A DNA stretch of 64,000 nt, from contig CAJULU010000011.1 in the NCBI GenBank assembly GCA_910587575.1, forward strand, positions 1-64,000, read 5' to 3'. A program made the translations under genes and the position numbers. Positions 26,624 through 35,090 of the stretch are shown piece by piece (position 1 is the first letter of the stretch; every line of letters begins with the position of its first letter). Origin of the DNA: an uncultured Dorea sp. GTDB taxonomy: Bacteria > Bacillota > Clostridia > Lachnospirales > Lachnospiraceae. Below the pieces are notes generated by a model, which saw only the letters and a list, made by a program, of their open reading frames with translations, was not told where the DNA came from and ran no database searches.

Positions 26624-27998
26624 CACTATCTCCTTCTGTCTGTTCTATATTCGCAGTATCTTCCTCTGCCTCTTCGTCCCGGGATTCCTCCGTCTCTTCT
26701 GTACCCCTGTCCCGGGATTCCCGTTCACTTATTTCATCCGGCTTCCGGAGACTGCCGTCATCTACCTCTTCATTAAGGGAACGCTCCTCTCTCTCTGCCT
26801 GTAATACCATCTCTTCCTGCGTATCTTCCGGCAGATCTTCTTCCACCTCTTCTCTTCTGATCATTCCTTTCAATCTTTCCTGTATGTCTGATAATCTGAC
26901 TCTGAACCGGAACCCTGCTTTCTTACACTTATTCGCACAGATTCTTCTGAAAAAACGCCAGTTACGAATCAGCCAGCAGAATACAAGCAGAAACGGATAT
27001 TTTTCCAGTATCGGAAAAAACCGCATCATATACTCCCTTGCAGGGAACATCCATGCCTGCTTCCTCAGAGCCCATTCCTTATCCCGGTTACGCCAATAAA
27101 AATCCAGCCGGATCTTCTCATATGGCAATAGCGTTTCATCCAGATGCCTGTTCTCACGTCCATGAGACATGATATATTCTTCCAGTTCCAATGCCAGCCC
27201 ATACTGCTGTTCCGCATCCTCACCAAACCAGAGAGTCCCCAGAATATCCGCCTGGTTCTCGAATTCGCTCCACCCGGCTTTCTCCAGCAATTCTTTTACA
27301 GACTTAAAATGGAACATTTCCCCAAGCAGCTTCCTATACTGCCACAAGTCTAAAATGTCCCGTATCTTCAACCGGCCTGTAATGTACAGTTCCACCATTC
27401 TCGCAATCCGGAAGAGATACTCTTCCTCATTCGACAGCATATGTATGGTATGATAAGGCTCCACACACCGGAACCTCTTGACCGGCCCTGCAAAATACCG
27501 CTGAATCACCTTGTTCTCAATCGGCATGAAACCGTAAAACACAATCCTGATTCCTGGTATCCTCACATACAAAATACCGCTGCAGGTCGTCTCCTCTCTG
27601 TGCTCATAGTCCATATCCAGCATGATCCTGTTAATCCGCAGCAGATCCTTCTTATCTACAAGAATCTCTATCTGTCTGATATGTGCCATCTCCGGCTTTG
27701 GATACATCTCCCCCTCGCTCAGACCAAGCAGAAATAAAGCTTCAATGTTATTTCTCGCCAGCTGCCACTTAATGACCTCTTCTACCTTCTCATAAGTCTC
27801 ATACAAAAGAAGTGACTTCTTATATTCCTGGTAAAACTGGTCATTACAGTCCTCCGAGATATTCTTCTCAATCCCTAACAGTCCGACATAGACGATATTA
27901 ACAATCTCCTGGTATTCAGAAATATCGAGAACCGACTCCCATCTTACATGCTTCCGCATGGACTGAAGCGGCTTCTGATTAATAACTGCGGTCAGCAA
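26616..27998 (-). CDS. Degenerate nucleotidyltransferase family (NTP_transf_5-like) protein coupled to a chemoreceptor
   Basis: A protein of about 460 residues resembling the uncharacterised nucleotidyltransferase family PF14907. The usual DxD of that family appears altered (RQIEILVD), so catalysis is doubtful. The last 90 residues are very acidic and low in complexity. The first in-frame conventional start is TTG at 27998, without a ribosome binding site. The reading frame stays open to 28028, where an ATT is 10 nt after GGAGG and would add ten residues of family-like sequence (YEFRYALIL), so a non-AUG start is possible. It overlaps the downstream chemoreceptor. Confidence 0.65.
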   Translation of the reverse strand: MLTAVINQKPLQSMRKHVRWESVLDISEYQEIVNIVYVGLLGIEKNISEDCNDQFYQEYKKSLLLYETYEKVEEVIKWQLARNNIEALFLLGLSEGEMYPKPEMAHIRQIEILVDKKDLLRINRIMLDMDYEHREETTCSGILYVRIPGIRIVFYGFMPIENKVIQRYFAGPVKRFRCVEPYHTIHMLSNEEEYLFRIARMVELYITGRLKIRDILDLWQYRKLLGEMFHFKSVKELLEKAGWSEFENQADILGTLWFGEDAEQQYGLALELEEYIMSHGRENRHLDETLLPYEKIRLDFYWRNRDKEWALRKQAWMFPAREYMMRFFPILEKYPFLLVFCWLIRNWRFFRRICANKCKKAGFRFRVRLSDIQERLKGMIRREEVEEDLPEDTQEEMVLQAEREERSLNEEVDDGSLRKPDEISERESRDRGTEETEESRDEEAEEDTANIEQTEGDSDV

Positions 27999-28093
27999 TA
28001 TTAACGCATATCTGAACTCATAATTAATCGTCTCATTTCCTCCCTTCCAGGCTCTATTAATTAAGCTTCGACTAATTACACCCTTTATATAGA

Positions 28094-28101
28094 TTATCGG
28101 A
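28094..28101 (-). promoter_or_regulatory. Possible sigma-D-like -10 element before the chemoreceptor operon
   Basis: TCCGATAA on the minus strand differs by one base from the GCCGATAA form of the sigma-D -10 consensus. The -35 match is poor. It lies about 66 nt upstream of the putative ATT start of the nucleotidyltransferase-like gene. Weak evidence. Confidence 0.3.
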
Positions 28102-28867
28102 CGTTATCAGACAAATATAACATTTTTTCACTTTTTTCTTCTTCTTTCCCAAGAATTCTTCTCTCTGCGAAGATATCCATAGCTTTCTGATCGTAAATTG
28201 ACCGTCTGGCATCCACGGCAAGCCTTCCGGCCACCAGTGTAATACACCGACGCTTCATGATCGTAACCAGTTCCCTGGCGTGACTGGCCACCAGAATCGT
28301 CATCCCCCGGTAATTCAGTTCATCAAACAGCTGCATCAGATCCCATGCCGAATCTGGATCAAGGTTCGCTGTCGGTTCATCTGCAAGCAGGATCTCCGGC
28401 CGCACGGCTAACGCCCTTGACAGAAGTACCCTTGCCTGTTCTCCTCCAGAAAGCTGATCCGGGTATGCATCGCACTTTCCGGCAAGTCCGACCAGCCCCA
28501 GCGCCTTGATGACTTTCGGCCGTATCCGTACATCTGCATTTCCAGTTGCAAGAATCGCCAGTTTTATATTATCATAAATCGAGCGGTCTTTCAATAGTCC
28601 AACTTCTGGTGACATGATTCCGAGTCTGCGCCTGTGCAGGGGAACCCTTTTCTGTTCCATGACATCGAGCCTGCGCCCCTCAACAATAATCTGACCGGAT
28701 GTGACTTCTTCCTGCTTCATAATCAGATTCAGCAGCGTACTCTTGCCGGCTCCGCTCTTTCCTACGATAAAAACGAATTCCCCCTTCTCTACGGTAAAGG
28801 AAATATCCTTCAGTGCGACTTCATTCTTATATTCTTTCGTCACATGGTCGAAAATAATCTGTGCCAT
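28094..28867 (-). CDS. FtsE-like ABC transporter ATP-binding protein, orphan
   Basis: A 257-residue ATPase resembling FtsE. Walker A (GKSGAGKST), the signature LSGGEQARV, Walker B (ILLADEPTANLD) and the H-loop (VASHAREL) are present. At the Q-loop, where FtsE has FQD in GVVFQDFRLL, this protein has SPE (GIMSPEVGLL), so the Q-loop glutamine is missing. No FtsX-like permease is next to it. ATG 28867 is preceded by AAGGTG 8 nt away; the upstream ATG at 28894 would add nine residues not seen in the family. Its partner and role are unknown. Confidence 0.78.
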   Translation of the reverse strand: MAQIIFDHVTKEYKNEVALKDISFTVEKGEFVFIVGKSGAGKSTLLNLIMKQEEVTSGQIIVEGRRLDVMEQKRVPLHRRRLGIMSPEVGLLKDRSIYDNIKLAILATGNADVRIRPKVIKALGLVGLAGKCDAYPDQLSGGEQARVLLSRALAVRPEILLADEPTANLDPDSAWDLMQLFDELNYRGMTILVASHARELVTIMKRRCITLVAGRLAVDARRSIYDQKAMDIFAERRILGKEEEKSEKMLYLSDNVR

Positions 28868-28878
28868 ATACTCCCACC

Positions 28879-28906
28879 TTAATTTTTTTCCCACAATTAC
28901 CGATAT
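28879..28906 (+). promoter_or_regulatory. Possible sigma-D-like promoter of the C39-like peptidase
   Basis: TTAA (28879-28882) and ACCGATAT (28899-28906), spaced by 16 bp, resemble TAAA-N15-GCCGATAT with two mismatches. It lies about 60 nt upstream of the peptidase start and overlaps the divergent promoter of the FtsE-like gene. Confidence 0.3.
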
Positions 28907-28910
28907 TTAT

Positions 28911-28939
28911 TATATACTATTATTTATGAAAACAGTCAA
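28911..28939 (-). promoter_or_regulatory. Promoter of the FtsE-like gene
   Basis: On the minus strand TTGACT (28934-28939) is followed by TATATA after 17 bp (28911-28916) or TATAAT after 19 bp (28909-28914). It points to the FtsE-like gene. Confidence 0.5.
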
Positions 28940-28968
28940 TAATATTTCCGAAAAAGATGGAGACAAAG

Positions 28969-29682
28969 ATGAAAAAAAGATTACTTTGCGGATCTGTTGC
29001 CGGAATTTTGATCATTGCATTACTGTTGTGCCTGCCCTTCTCACAGATTGAACTTGCCTCCGGCACCATGAAGCCTGCCCTGGTACTGCCGGCGGCTGCT
29101 CCGGATCCGGTGGAACCTCCGGTTGTCACGGACGGTCAGTATTCCTTGTCTGTGGAGAGTAGCATTGGGATTCTTACATATTATAATCAGTCTGACAGCC
29201 GTTGGGCCGATTATCTGTACGGCGGCCAGGATCCTCTCAGAAAATACGGCTGCGGCCCTACTGCCCTGGCTATGATCGTATCCAGCTTCACGAACCAGAC
29301 CCTCCTGCCGCCCGAGATGGCGGACTGGGCCGCCGCTAATCATTACTGGGCGCCCAGAGGCGGAACCGCACATAATTTTATTCCAGAATGTGCTTCGGCT
29401 TTCGGCCTGCAAGCCAGTTCCTTCCAGAATTTCACCGTGGAAGGAGTCCTTAATGAACTGACCAGCGGCCATATCCTGGTGGCGCTGATGGGACCCGGCC
29501 ATTTTACCGGAAGCGGCCACTTCATCATTATCACCGATTACTGGACCGGCACCCAGGTACGGATTGCAGACCCGGCAAGCCTGGAGAACACACAGACTCC
29601 CTGGGAGGTTCAGACACTCCTGGATGAACTGAGCCGTTTCGCCAACTCCGGCGGCCCGGTCTGGAGTATTACTCCAATATAG
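28969..29682 (+). CDS. C39-like (Peptidase_C39_2) secreted cysteine peptidase
   Basis: A 237-residue protein with an N-terminal signal peptide or anchor (LLCGSVAGILIIALLLCLPF) and a papain-like C39_2 domain. The catalytic Cys is in KYGCGPTALAM and the His in SGHFIIITDYW, with a downstream Asp in VRIADPAS. GGAGA lies 5 nt before ATG 28969, favoured over the in-frame ATG 28957. The enzyme is probably extracellular; substrate unknown. It is divergent from the FtsE-like gene. Confidence 0.85.
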   Translation: MKKRLLCGSVAGILIIALLLCLPFSQIELASGTMKPALVLPAAAPDPVEPPVVTDGQYSLSVESSIGILTYYNQSDSRWADYLYGGQDPLRKYGCGPTALAMIVSSFTNQTLLPPEMADWAAANHYWAPRGGTAHNFIPECASAFGLQASSFQNFTVEGVLNELTSGHILVALMGPGHFTGSGHFIIITDYWTGTQVRIADPASLENTQTPWEVQTLLDELSRFANSGGPVWSITPI

Positions 29683-29737
29683 ATATTCATATTCCATTCT
29701 GACACAGTCTGGTTTACGGAAGCATAGAATTAAGAAA

Positions 29738-29784
29738 GGCTGCCGGAAAAATGTAACATATCATTTTCCGACAGCTCCTTTTTT
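29738..29784 (+). terminator. Rho-independent terminator after the C39-like peptidase
   Basis: A long stem (arms about 29738-29753 and 29762-29777) with few mismatches is followed by TTTTTT. It lies between the peptidase and the convergent fliT-like gene. Confidence 0.8.
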
Positions 29785-29790
29785 GTCTCT

Positions 29791-30198
29791 CTATTGCGCT
29801 GATTGATAGTAAGAGTCCTTGCCCGTCACTTTCATGTTAAGCACTTTATCAATACTGATCGTCCGGTTCAGACTCTGCAGTAACTGACCGCTGAGTTCCT
29901 TAATCTTTCCGGCTTCAAAACTCTTCGGCTCGTACCGGTTCTCTCCCCTGAGCCAGGAGCGGATCATTTCCCCTTCTTCCCCTCCTGCTTCGACTAATAC
30001 CCGGATCTCCTGCTTTGTCTCCTGAAACTGCTCCAGTTCCTCCTGCCTCATCTTAATCAGCAACTGAATGGATTCCTGGTCATTTCTTGACATTGCTTCC
30101 GCAAGATCTTTGGTCACTCTCTCTATCTCTACCATATGCACATAATTACGCTGCACCCGCTTTAGGACTTCTGTCAGCAGTTCTTCCCGATTCTCCAT
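29791..30198 (-). CDS. FliT-like flagellar chaperone
   Basis: A 135-residue, highly helical, charged protein. Position directly downstream of fliS (12 bp) and fliD suggests FliT, the chaperone for the FliD cap protein, or an FlgN-like chaperone. Sequence similarity within this family is low, so identification is mainly by context. No membrane segment. Confidence 0.65.
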   Translation of the reverse strand: MENREELLTEVLKRVQRNYVHMVEIERVTKDLAEAMSRNDQESIQLLIKMRQEELEQFQETKQEIRVLVEAGGEEGEMIRSWLRGENRYEPKSFEAGKIKELSGQLLQSLNRTISIDKVLNMKVTGKDSYYQSAQ

Positions 30199-30210
30199 AC
30201 GTCCTCCTGT

Positions 30211-30582
30211 TTATACGGCAGCCGTCTTACTTGCTTCTTTGAACGCATCCCTGAGTTCCGCAACAAGGGGCTTCAATTCCTGGATTACAGCGCTGTTTCT
30301 ACCAGCCTGCAGCCTGCTAAGTTCATAAAGAAAGAATTCATACATCCTTCTCAGATCGTAGCTGATCCGATACTCCATATTCAGAGTTCTATTGAGATAG
30401 TCTACAATCTCCCTCGACCTTTTCACCGATTTCTCAAACAAATCATAGTTCTTATCATCCAATGCGATCTGCGCACGATTCAGACGCTTGATCAGCTCAT
30501 CATACAGGAGCAGAAGCATCTCACTGCGCGTCATCGTATTTACAGTCTGCATCTTATACTGTTGATATCCATTCTGATACAT
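30211..30582 (-). CDS. fliS: Flagellin export chaperone FliS
   Basis: A 123-residue helical chaperone that keeps flagellin unfolded for export. Family pattern near the N-terminus (YQQYKMQTVNTMTRSEMLLL) and the central RSREIVDYLNRTLNMEY block are clear. It lies 20 bp downstream of fliD and 12 bp before the fliT-like gene in one operon. Confidence 0.95.
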   Translation of the reverse strand: MYQNGYQQYKMQTVNTMTRSEMLLLLYDELIKRLNRAQIALDDKNYDLFEKSVKRSREIVDYLNRTLNMEYRISYDLRRMYEFFLYELSRLQAGRNSAVIQELKPLVAELRDAFKEASKTAAV

Positions 30583-30602
30583 ATTATTCCCCTTTTTTCA
30601 TC

Positions 30603-33128
30603 TTAATAGCCGCCAAGCTGACTCAGCCAGCTGCTCTGGCTATTCATCTGGGAGATCAGAGTCTCCAGGCTTGTGAACTGCTTGATATAGCGGTCACGCT
30701 CCGTCTCCAGCCTTGTCTGGAGTTTCGAAATCTGCTTGTTAATCTCTGAAAGCTGCTTGAAGATAGCATTATCAGTAAGACTCATAGGCGAACTCGTGGA
30801 TCCGGCTTTCTTAATCAGAATACCCTTGGTATCCATGGAACCCATCGTCTTTACATATTTATTCATCACGTTCTTAAGGTTCGTGGCCATACCGGTAATA
30901 TCGTTGCCCTTCTCATCTTTTGCCTGAGCCGATGTGAAAAGCTTCTCAACAGACTCAGGATCTGTCTCAAGCGCCGCCCGCAACTTTGACTCATCTATTG
31001 ACAGCTTACCGTTGTCTGAGTAAAGAGTAGACGTTGTGATTCCAATCTTCCGGAATGCCTCCATCGTGCCGCCGCTCATAACAAAACGCAGATCGCTGCT
31101 CAGTGACCTTAAGTCGCTGTCACCGTACAGCATACCCGTTTTCGCCTTTTCTTCCCAGGTCTCAATCTCGCTCTCGCTCAGTTCCTTCTTCTGCTCGCTG
31201 GTAAGAGGTGCATAATCACGATCCGGCTTAGATGTCAGTTCTTTGTTCACCAGTTCGATGATCTTATTGTACTCTTCTACCATGGACTTGATATTGTCTA
31301 CGATATTGTCCACGTCTACCTGGGCGTTAATCTCTACCGGATCTTCGAAATCCTGCTCCAGCTCCGGCTTGCCATTCACCATGATCACATTGCCAGCTGC
31401 ATCTGTCTTTTCTTTATATCCAAAGGTTCCCTTTACTCCGATGGAAAGACCGTCAACTGTAAAGGAATTCGTGTCGCGGATCAGTTCCACTACATCGTCA
31501 GAACCTTTATACTTCACTGCAACAACCGCATCCTGACCCCTTACTCCATCCTGCAGATCCTGTATATCCTTGGAATCCACTCCGAAAAGATGATTCAGAA
31601 GATCAGCATCTCCTGTTATCTGGACAGAGCCGCTGGCACCTTTTTCATTGGATGTGAAGGTAAATTTATCTCCAACCGTCTGGTAGCTTACGGTTACGCC
31701 TGCACCGCTTTTATTAATGTCTTTCATCAGCTGATTAATGGTTGTCTTTTCCGTAATGGTAAACTCCTTGCCATTAATGTTGATAACATTCTTTCCATCC
31801 TTCAGGTCATCCGCAGTTACCTTTGAGCCGGAATTCAGTATTCCTTCATTCAGATTCACACGGTTTGAAACTCCTGCTTTGATTCCGAATACGCCGTTTT
31901 TCCCCACCAGATCGCTGTGGCCGGAAGCAATCGAAAGTGTAGATGTGGTGTCTTTCGTTCCCGCAATTAACTTGCCGTCACTATCCCTTTTTACTGTTGA
32001 CGGGTCATATGTTGCAAAGCCAAGACCCTCTTTGGCCGTCAGAGTAACATCAATTCTGTTCTTTCCAAAAGCGGAATCCAGCTGCTCCTGGACAGACTTA
32101 CGAATGGTCTCATTATCTGCCGCCTCGCCCTTGCCCAGCTTATCAGCCGCAGGCATTTTAATAGTCGCAGACTTCCCGTTGTAGGAGAACGTCATGGACT
32201 TTCCGCCTACTTTTTCTGCAAAAGAAATACCCTTTATAAGCTCCTCTTTTTTCAGAACCTCTCCAGTCTGTCCTTTGTCTCTTTTGAGGATCAGTTCTGT
32301 AGCTTTTCCTTTATCATCCTTACTGTCAAATCCCAGCAGATCCATCGCTGAATTCGAGCCGCCTACCATCTTGACCGTATTACCGCCTTCCCGTCCGGTA
32401 ACTTTGACATTAATGCCATTCCCATCTGCGCTGAACTTGACAACATCGGAAAGCTTCGTCTTATCATTCACTTCCACTTTCGAAAGCTGGTCATTGATTG
32501 CCGCCGCAATTCCCTCTGCCGTTGTATAGTTATTGAGTTCTCCCTTTGAGTTCGTCAGCCCCAGGGTAATGGAATAACTATCGCCGCCATATGTGAAATC
32601 TAATGACTTGCCTACCAGATTCTGCTGCAGATATGGCTTATCTGTAGTCAGTACCGACTGATCGAAGTCAGCCGGATATGTGATATCACCAATCTTCCCT
32701 GTCTCAATACTCATATTTGAAACGGAACTCGAAGAAGTCCACTTCGCATCCTGCGCCATCTGCTTCACACCCATAATCGTGATCGCATCCGCCGCACTTG
32801 CCGTTCCTGTTACAGAAACAAACTTGCTGTTCGCTCCTGAGGTCGTAATATTATTCCTTCCCCACAGCATAGAACTGAACAAATTGTTGGAAGATGTCAG
32901 AGATGCCGTATATTTATTCGCAAATGCGATCATCATATCACTAATGGCGCGGACAGCGTTCTGCTTCCACTCCAGCTGCTGTTTCTTCTGCTCCTGCTGC
33001 GTAATCTTACTGGTAGTGCCGTATGTCATACCTTCAATCAAGGTGTCACGGTCCATTCCGCTGGCCAGACCGCCGTATCCACGGATGCTGTTACTTGTTG
33101 AATTTGTCAATCCACCTACTGTTGCCAT
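30603..33128 (-). CDS. fliD: Flagellar filament cap protein FliD
   Basis: The distal cap (HAP2) that promotes flagellin polymerisation. The N-terminal domain (GLASGMDRDTLIEGM, helical through residue 110) and the C-terminal helical domain (residues about 740-841, ending SQMNSQSSWLSQL) are the coiled ends that form the cap stalk. Between them is an enlarged variable region. At 841 residues it is longer than the 450-550 of many species. GGAG is 8 nt before ATG 33128; the upstream in-frame ATG at 33152 is less likely. A sigma-D-type -10 lies 127 bp upstream. Confidence 0.93.
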   Translation of the reverse strand: MATVGGLTNSTSNSIRGYGGLASGMDRDTLIEGMTYGTTSKITQQEQKKQQLEWKQNAVRAISDMMIAFANKYTASLTSSNNLFSSMLWGRNNITTSGANSKFVSVTGTASAADAITIMGVKQMAQDAKWTSSSSVSNMSIETGKIGDITYPADFDQSVLTTDKPYLQQNLVGKSLDFTYGGDSYSITLGLTNSKGELNNYTTAEGIAAAINDQLSKVEVNDKTKLSDVVKFSADGNGINVKVTGREGGNTVKMVGGSNSAMDLLGFDSKDDKGKATELILKRDKGQTGEVLKKEELIKGISFAEKVGGKSMTFSYNGKSATIKMPAADKLGKGEAADNETIRKSVQEQLDSAFGKNRIDVTLTAKEGLGFATYDPSTVKRDSDGKLIAGTKDTTSTLSIASGHSDLVGKNGVFGIKAGVSNRVNLNEGILNSGSKVTADDLKDGKNVININGKEFTITEKTTINQLMKDINKSGAGVTVSYQTVGDKFTFTSNEKGASGSVQITGDADLLNHLFGVDSKDIQDLQDGVRGQDAVVAVKYKGSDDVVELIRDTNSFTVDGLSIGVKGTFGYKEKTDAAGNVIMVNGKPELEQDFEDPVEINAQVDVDNIVDNIKSMVEEYNKIIELVNKELTSKPDRDYAPLTSEQKKELSESEIETWEEKAKTGMLYGDSDLRSLSSDLRFVMSGGTMEAFRKIGITTSTLYSDNGKLSIDESKLRAALETDPESVEKLFTSAQAKDEKGNDITGMATNLKNVMNKYVKTMGSMDTKGILIKKAGSTSSPMSLTDNAIFKQLSEINKQISKLQTRLETERDRYIKQFTSLETLISQMNSQSSWLSQLGGY

Positions 33129-33254
33129 GCCAATCTCTCCTTTTCTTTTCATTCATAAAAACTTATTATTTGTGCGATACGATAGCTGCCGCGTACATAA
33201 ATGACCCGTTACACTACGCACCTTTTTACAAATTCAAATTTATTCTGTACTTAT

Positions 33255-33262
33255 TTATCGGC
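33255..33262 (-). promoter_or_regulatory. Sigma-D (FliA) type -10 element of fliD-fliS-fliT
   Basis: GCCGATAA on the minus strand matches the sigma-D -10 consensus. No good TAAA is found at the standard distance (TATA 15 nt upstream; TAAA 11 nt upstream). FliD is a classical sigma-D target, so the call is supported by context. Confidence 0.6.
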
Positions 33263-33277
33263 ATATAGTATACTTTA

Positions 33278-33283
33278 TATAAT
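33278..33283 (+). promoter_or_regulatory. -10 element of the parA-comFB transcript
   Basis: TATAAT at 33278-33283, about 39 nt before the parA start codon. The -35 region at 17 bp (TTATCG) is poor and coincides with the sigma-D -10 of fliD on the other strand, so the two divergent promoters overlap and may interfere. Confidence 0.5.
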
Positions 33284-33321
33284 AGTTAGATAAGTTTTAA
33301 TTACGAATGGAGGAATTAATT

Positions 33322-34098
33322 TTGGCTACTATTATCGCACTTACGAACCAGAAAGGCGGCGTAGGCAAGACAACATCATCCAGCGCTTTAGCTGCCGGTC
33401 TGTTCTCTTTTTACAATAAAAAGGTACTGGCCATTGATCTTGATCCACAGGGAAGCATGGGCTTCAGCCTTGGACTGGATATCGAGAACTGCAGCACGAT
33501 TTATGACGTACTGAAGGGACAGGTTCCCATTAAAGATGCGATTCAGGATACCGATTACTGTGACATCATTACATCTAATATTCTGCTGAGCAGCGCAGAA
33601 CTGGAATTTACCTCTTCGGACCGGGACATTCTGCTGAAAAGGGCTCTGCTCCCTGTGATTGCCGAGTATGACTATATCATTATTGACACCCCGCCTGCAC
33701 TGAATGTACTCACGGTCAACGCTTATGCCGCCTCTGACCATCTGATCATTCCCATGGCGCCGGAGATCCTAAGTCTGCTGGGCGTTTCACAATTAAAGGA
33801 AACCATTGACTCGGTACGCCAGAGCGTCAACCCACATCTGAACGTACTGGGGATTCTTCTTACCAAGTATAACCCGCGTACGCTGCTTGCCCGCGAGGTA
33901 AAGGAGATGGCGGAGAACATCGCCTCCCAGATCGGTGCCTGTGTGTTCCAGGCGCAGATCCGCACCAGTGTATCTGTGGCTGAGGCTCCGGCACACGGAC
34001 TTAGTATCTTTGACCATGCGCCTACTGCCAAGCCGTCTCTGGACTATCAAGAATTTATCCGGGAAGTCGTAGATCTGACTTCTTCCGATACCATATAA
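33322..34098 (+). CDS. ParA/Soj-family ATPase next to the flagellar cap operon
   Basis: A 258-residue P-loop ATPase of the ParA/MinD class. The deviant Walker A is KGGVGKTT (residues 11-18); Walker A' region DLDPQGSMGFSLG and Walker B YDYIIIDTPPALN follow. It has no N-terminal DNA-binding domain. The start is TTG at 33322, with GGAGG 8 nt upstream; the in-frame ATG at 33307 overlaps that site. No ParB is adjacent; instead a ComFB-domain gene follows after 13 bp. Possible roles are positioning of flagella or chemotaxis arrays (ParC- or FlhG-like), or chromosome partition. The first is favoured by location. Confidence 0.85.
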   Translation: MATIIALTNQKGGVGKTTSSSALAAGLFSFYNKKVLAIDLDPQGSMGFSLGLDIENCSTIYDVLKGQVPIKDAIQDTDYCDIITSNILLSSAELEFTSSDRDILLKRALLPVIAEYDYIIIDTPPALNVLTVNAYAASDHLIIPMAPEILSLLGVSQLKETIDSVRQSVNPHLNVLGILLTKYNPRTLLAREVKEMAENIASQIGACVFQAQIRTSVSVAEAPAHGLSIFDHAPTAKPSLDYQEFIREVVDLTSSDTI

Positions 34099-34111
34099 GG
34101 AGGCATAGATC

Positions 34112-35032
34112 ATGGCTAGAAAAAGCAATAAAACTGCCCATGTGCTGAATCTGCTTGCCGGACATGAAGCACAGCCTGCGGCAGACGAGACACCAGACAA
34201 CAGACCATCGGCAGGGGATGAGATATCAGACACCGATTCCTCTGCCGATGTACAAGAAACAAAGGAAGCGTCCTCTCCCGCAGAATCCCGGTCCGCAGCA
34301 GGTTCCACCCAGGTTCAGAATATATCCGTAATTGATACAACCGGCGAGGATCCTGTCGCTAATCTGATACAGCAGAATTTATCTGCTCAGTTTGAAGGAG
34401 ACGGCGGGAATATTTCTATGGAAGCTTCTGAAGACATCCCGGATTCTTCCGGGACCCCCAGCCGTCTGGAAGCTGCAGATATCCCGTCATCATCTGATAT
34501 GGCAGTGCAGGCTTCTGCTTCCTCTGACTCTCTTTCTGCAGATACTGCAGCCACGGCAGAAGAATCCGTTCCTTTGGAAGTTCAGACAACGGCAGATGTT
34601 ACCGTACCGACACCCGACCCGGTTCCGGCTCCGACTCCCGTTTCGGTTCCGACGCCGGATCCCGTTTCATCCGTACCCATTCCGGATCCGGAATCAGTTC
34701 CGGGACCCGGTCCTACAACGTTTTCGAAGAAGACCGCAGAGCCGGAACCAGAACCGGAACCAGAACCGGACTTTATCTATCTGAATGTTATGGAAACGAT
34801 TGTAAATGATAAGATTATTTATTACATGCGTCAATTTGACGTCTGCACCTGCGACCGCTGTGTTGCTGACACGATCGCTCTTACCATGAACGGACTGACC
34901 CCGAAATACATTGTTACTTCTCCGGCTGCGGTTGATCCGCTGATCGGATTTTACACGAATAAGCTGATATCCGATATTACGGTTGAGGCAACGAAAGCAT
35001 GTATTACCGTAAAGGACAACCCAAGACATTAG
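34112..35032 (+). CDS. ComFB-domain protein with long disordered N-terminus
   Basis: A 306-residue protein in two parts. Residues 1-210 are low-complexity: Ser/Asp/Glu/Ala-rich, then a proline-rich stretch of PTPDPV-type repeats and an EPEPEP run. The C-terminal 90 residues match the late competence ComFB domain (PF10719), including the Cys cluster C245-x-C247-x2-C250 (in DVCTCDRC) and MNGLTPKYIV. ComFB-type proteins have been reported as cyclic-dinucleotide receptors and connected with motility and pili. Co-transcribed with parA, 13 bp apart with GGAGG upstream. The disordered tail may dock to the ATPase; this is inference. Confidence 0.82.
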   Translation: MARKSNKTAHVLNLLAGHEAQPAADETPDNRPSAGDEISDTDSSADVQETKEASSPAESRSAAGSTQVQNISVIDTTGEDPVANLIQQNLSAQFEGDGGNISMEASEDIPDSSGTPSRLEAADIPSSSDMAVQASASSDSLSADTAATAEESVPLEVQTTADVTVPTPDPVPAPTPVSVPTPDPVSSVPIPDPESVPGPGPTTFSKKTAEPEPEPEPEPDFIYLNVMETIVNDKIIYYMRQFDVCTCDRCVADTIALTMNGLTPKYIVTSPAAVDPLIGFYTNKLISDITVEATKACITVKDNPRH

Positions 35033-35040
35033 ATGAATCT

Positions 35041-35090
35041 CAGACAGTATAAAAAAGGAGTGCAGAACCGCACTCCTTTTATACTGTCTG
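35041..35090. terminator. Bidirectional terminator
   Basis: A hairpin of about 20 bp (arms 35041-35063 and 35070-35090, with one bulge) contains A and T runs on both sides of the GC core. It lies between the convergent comFB-like gene and the chemoreceptor gene. Confidence 0.85.
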
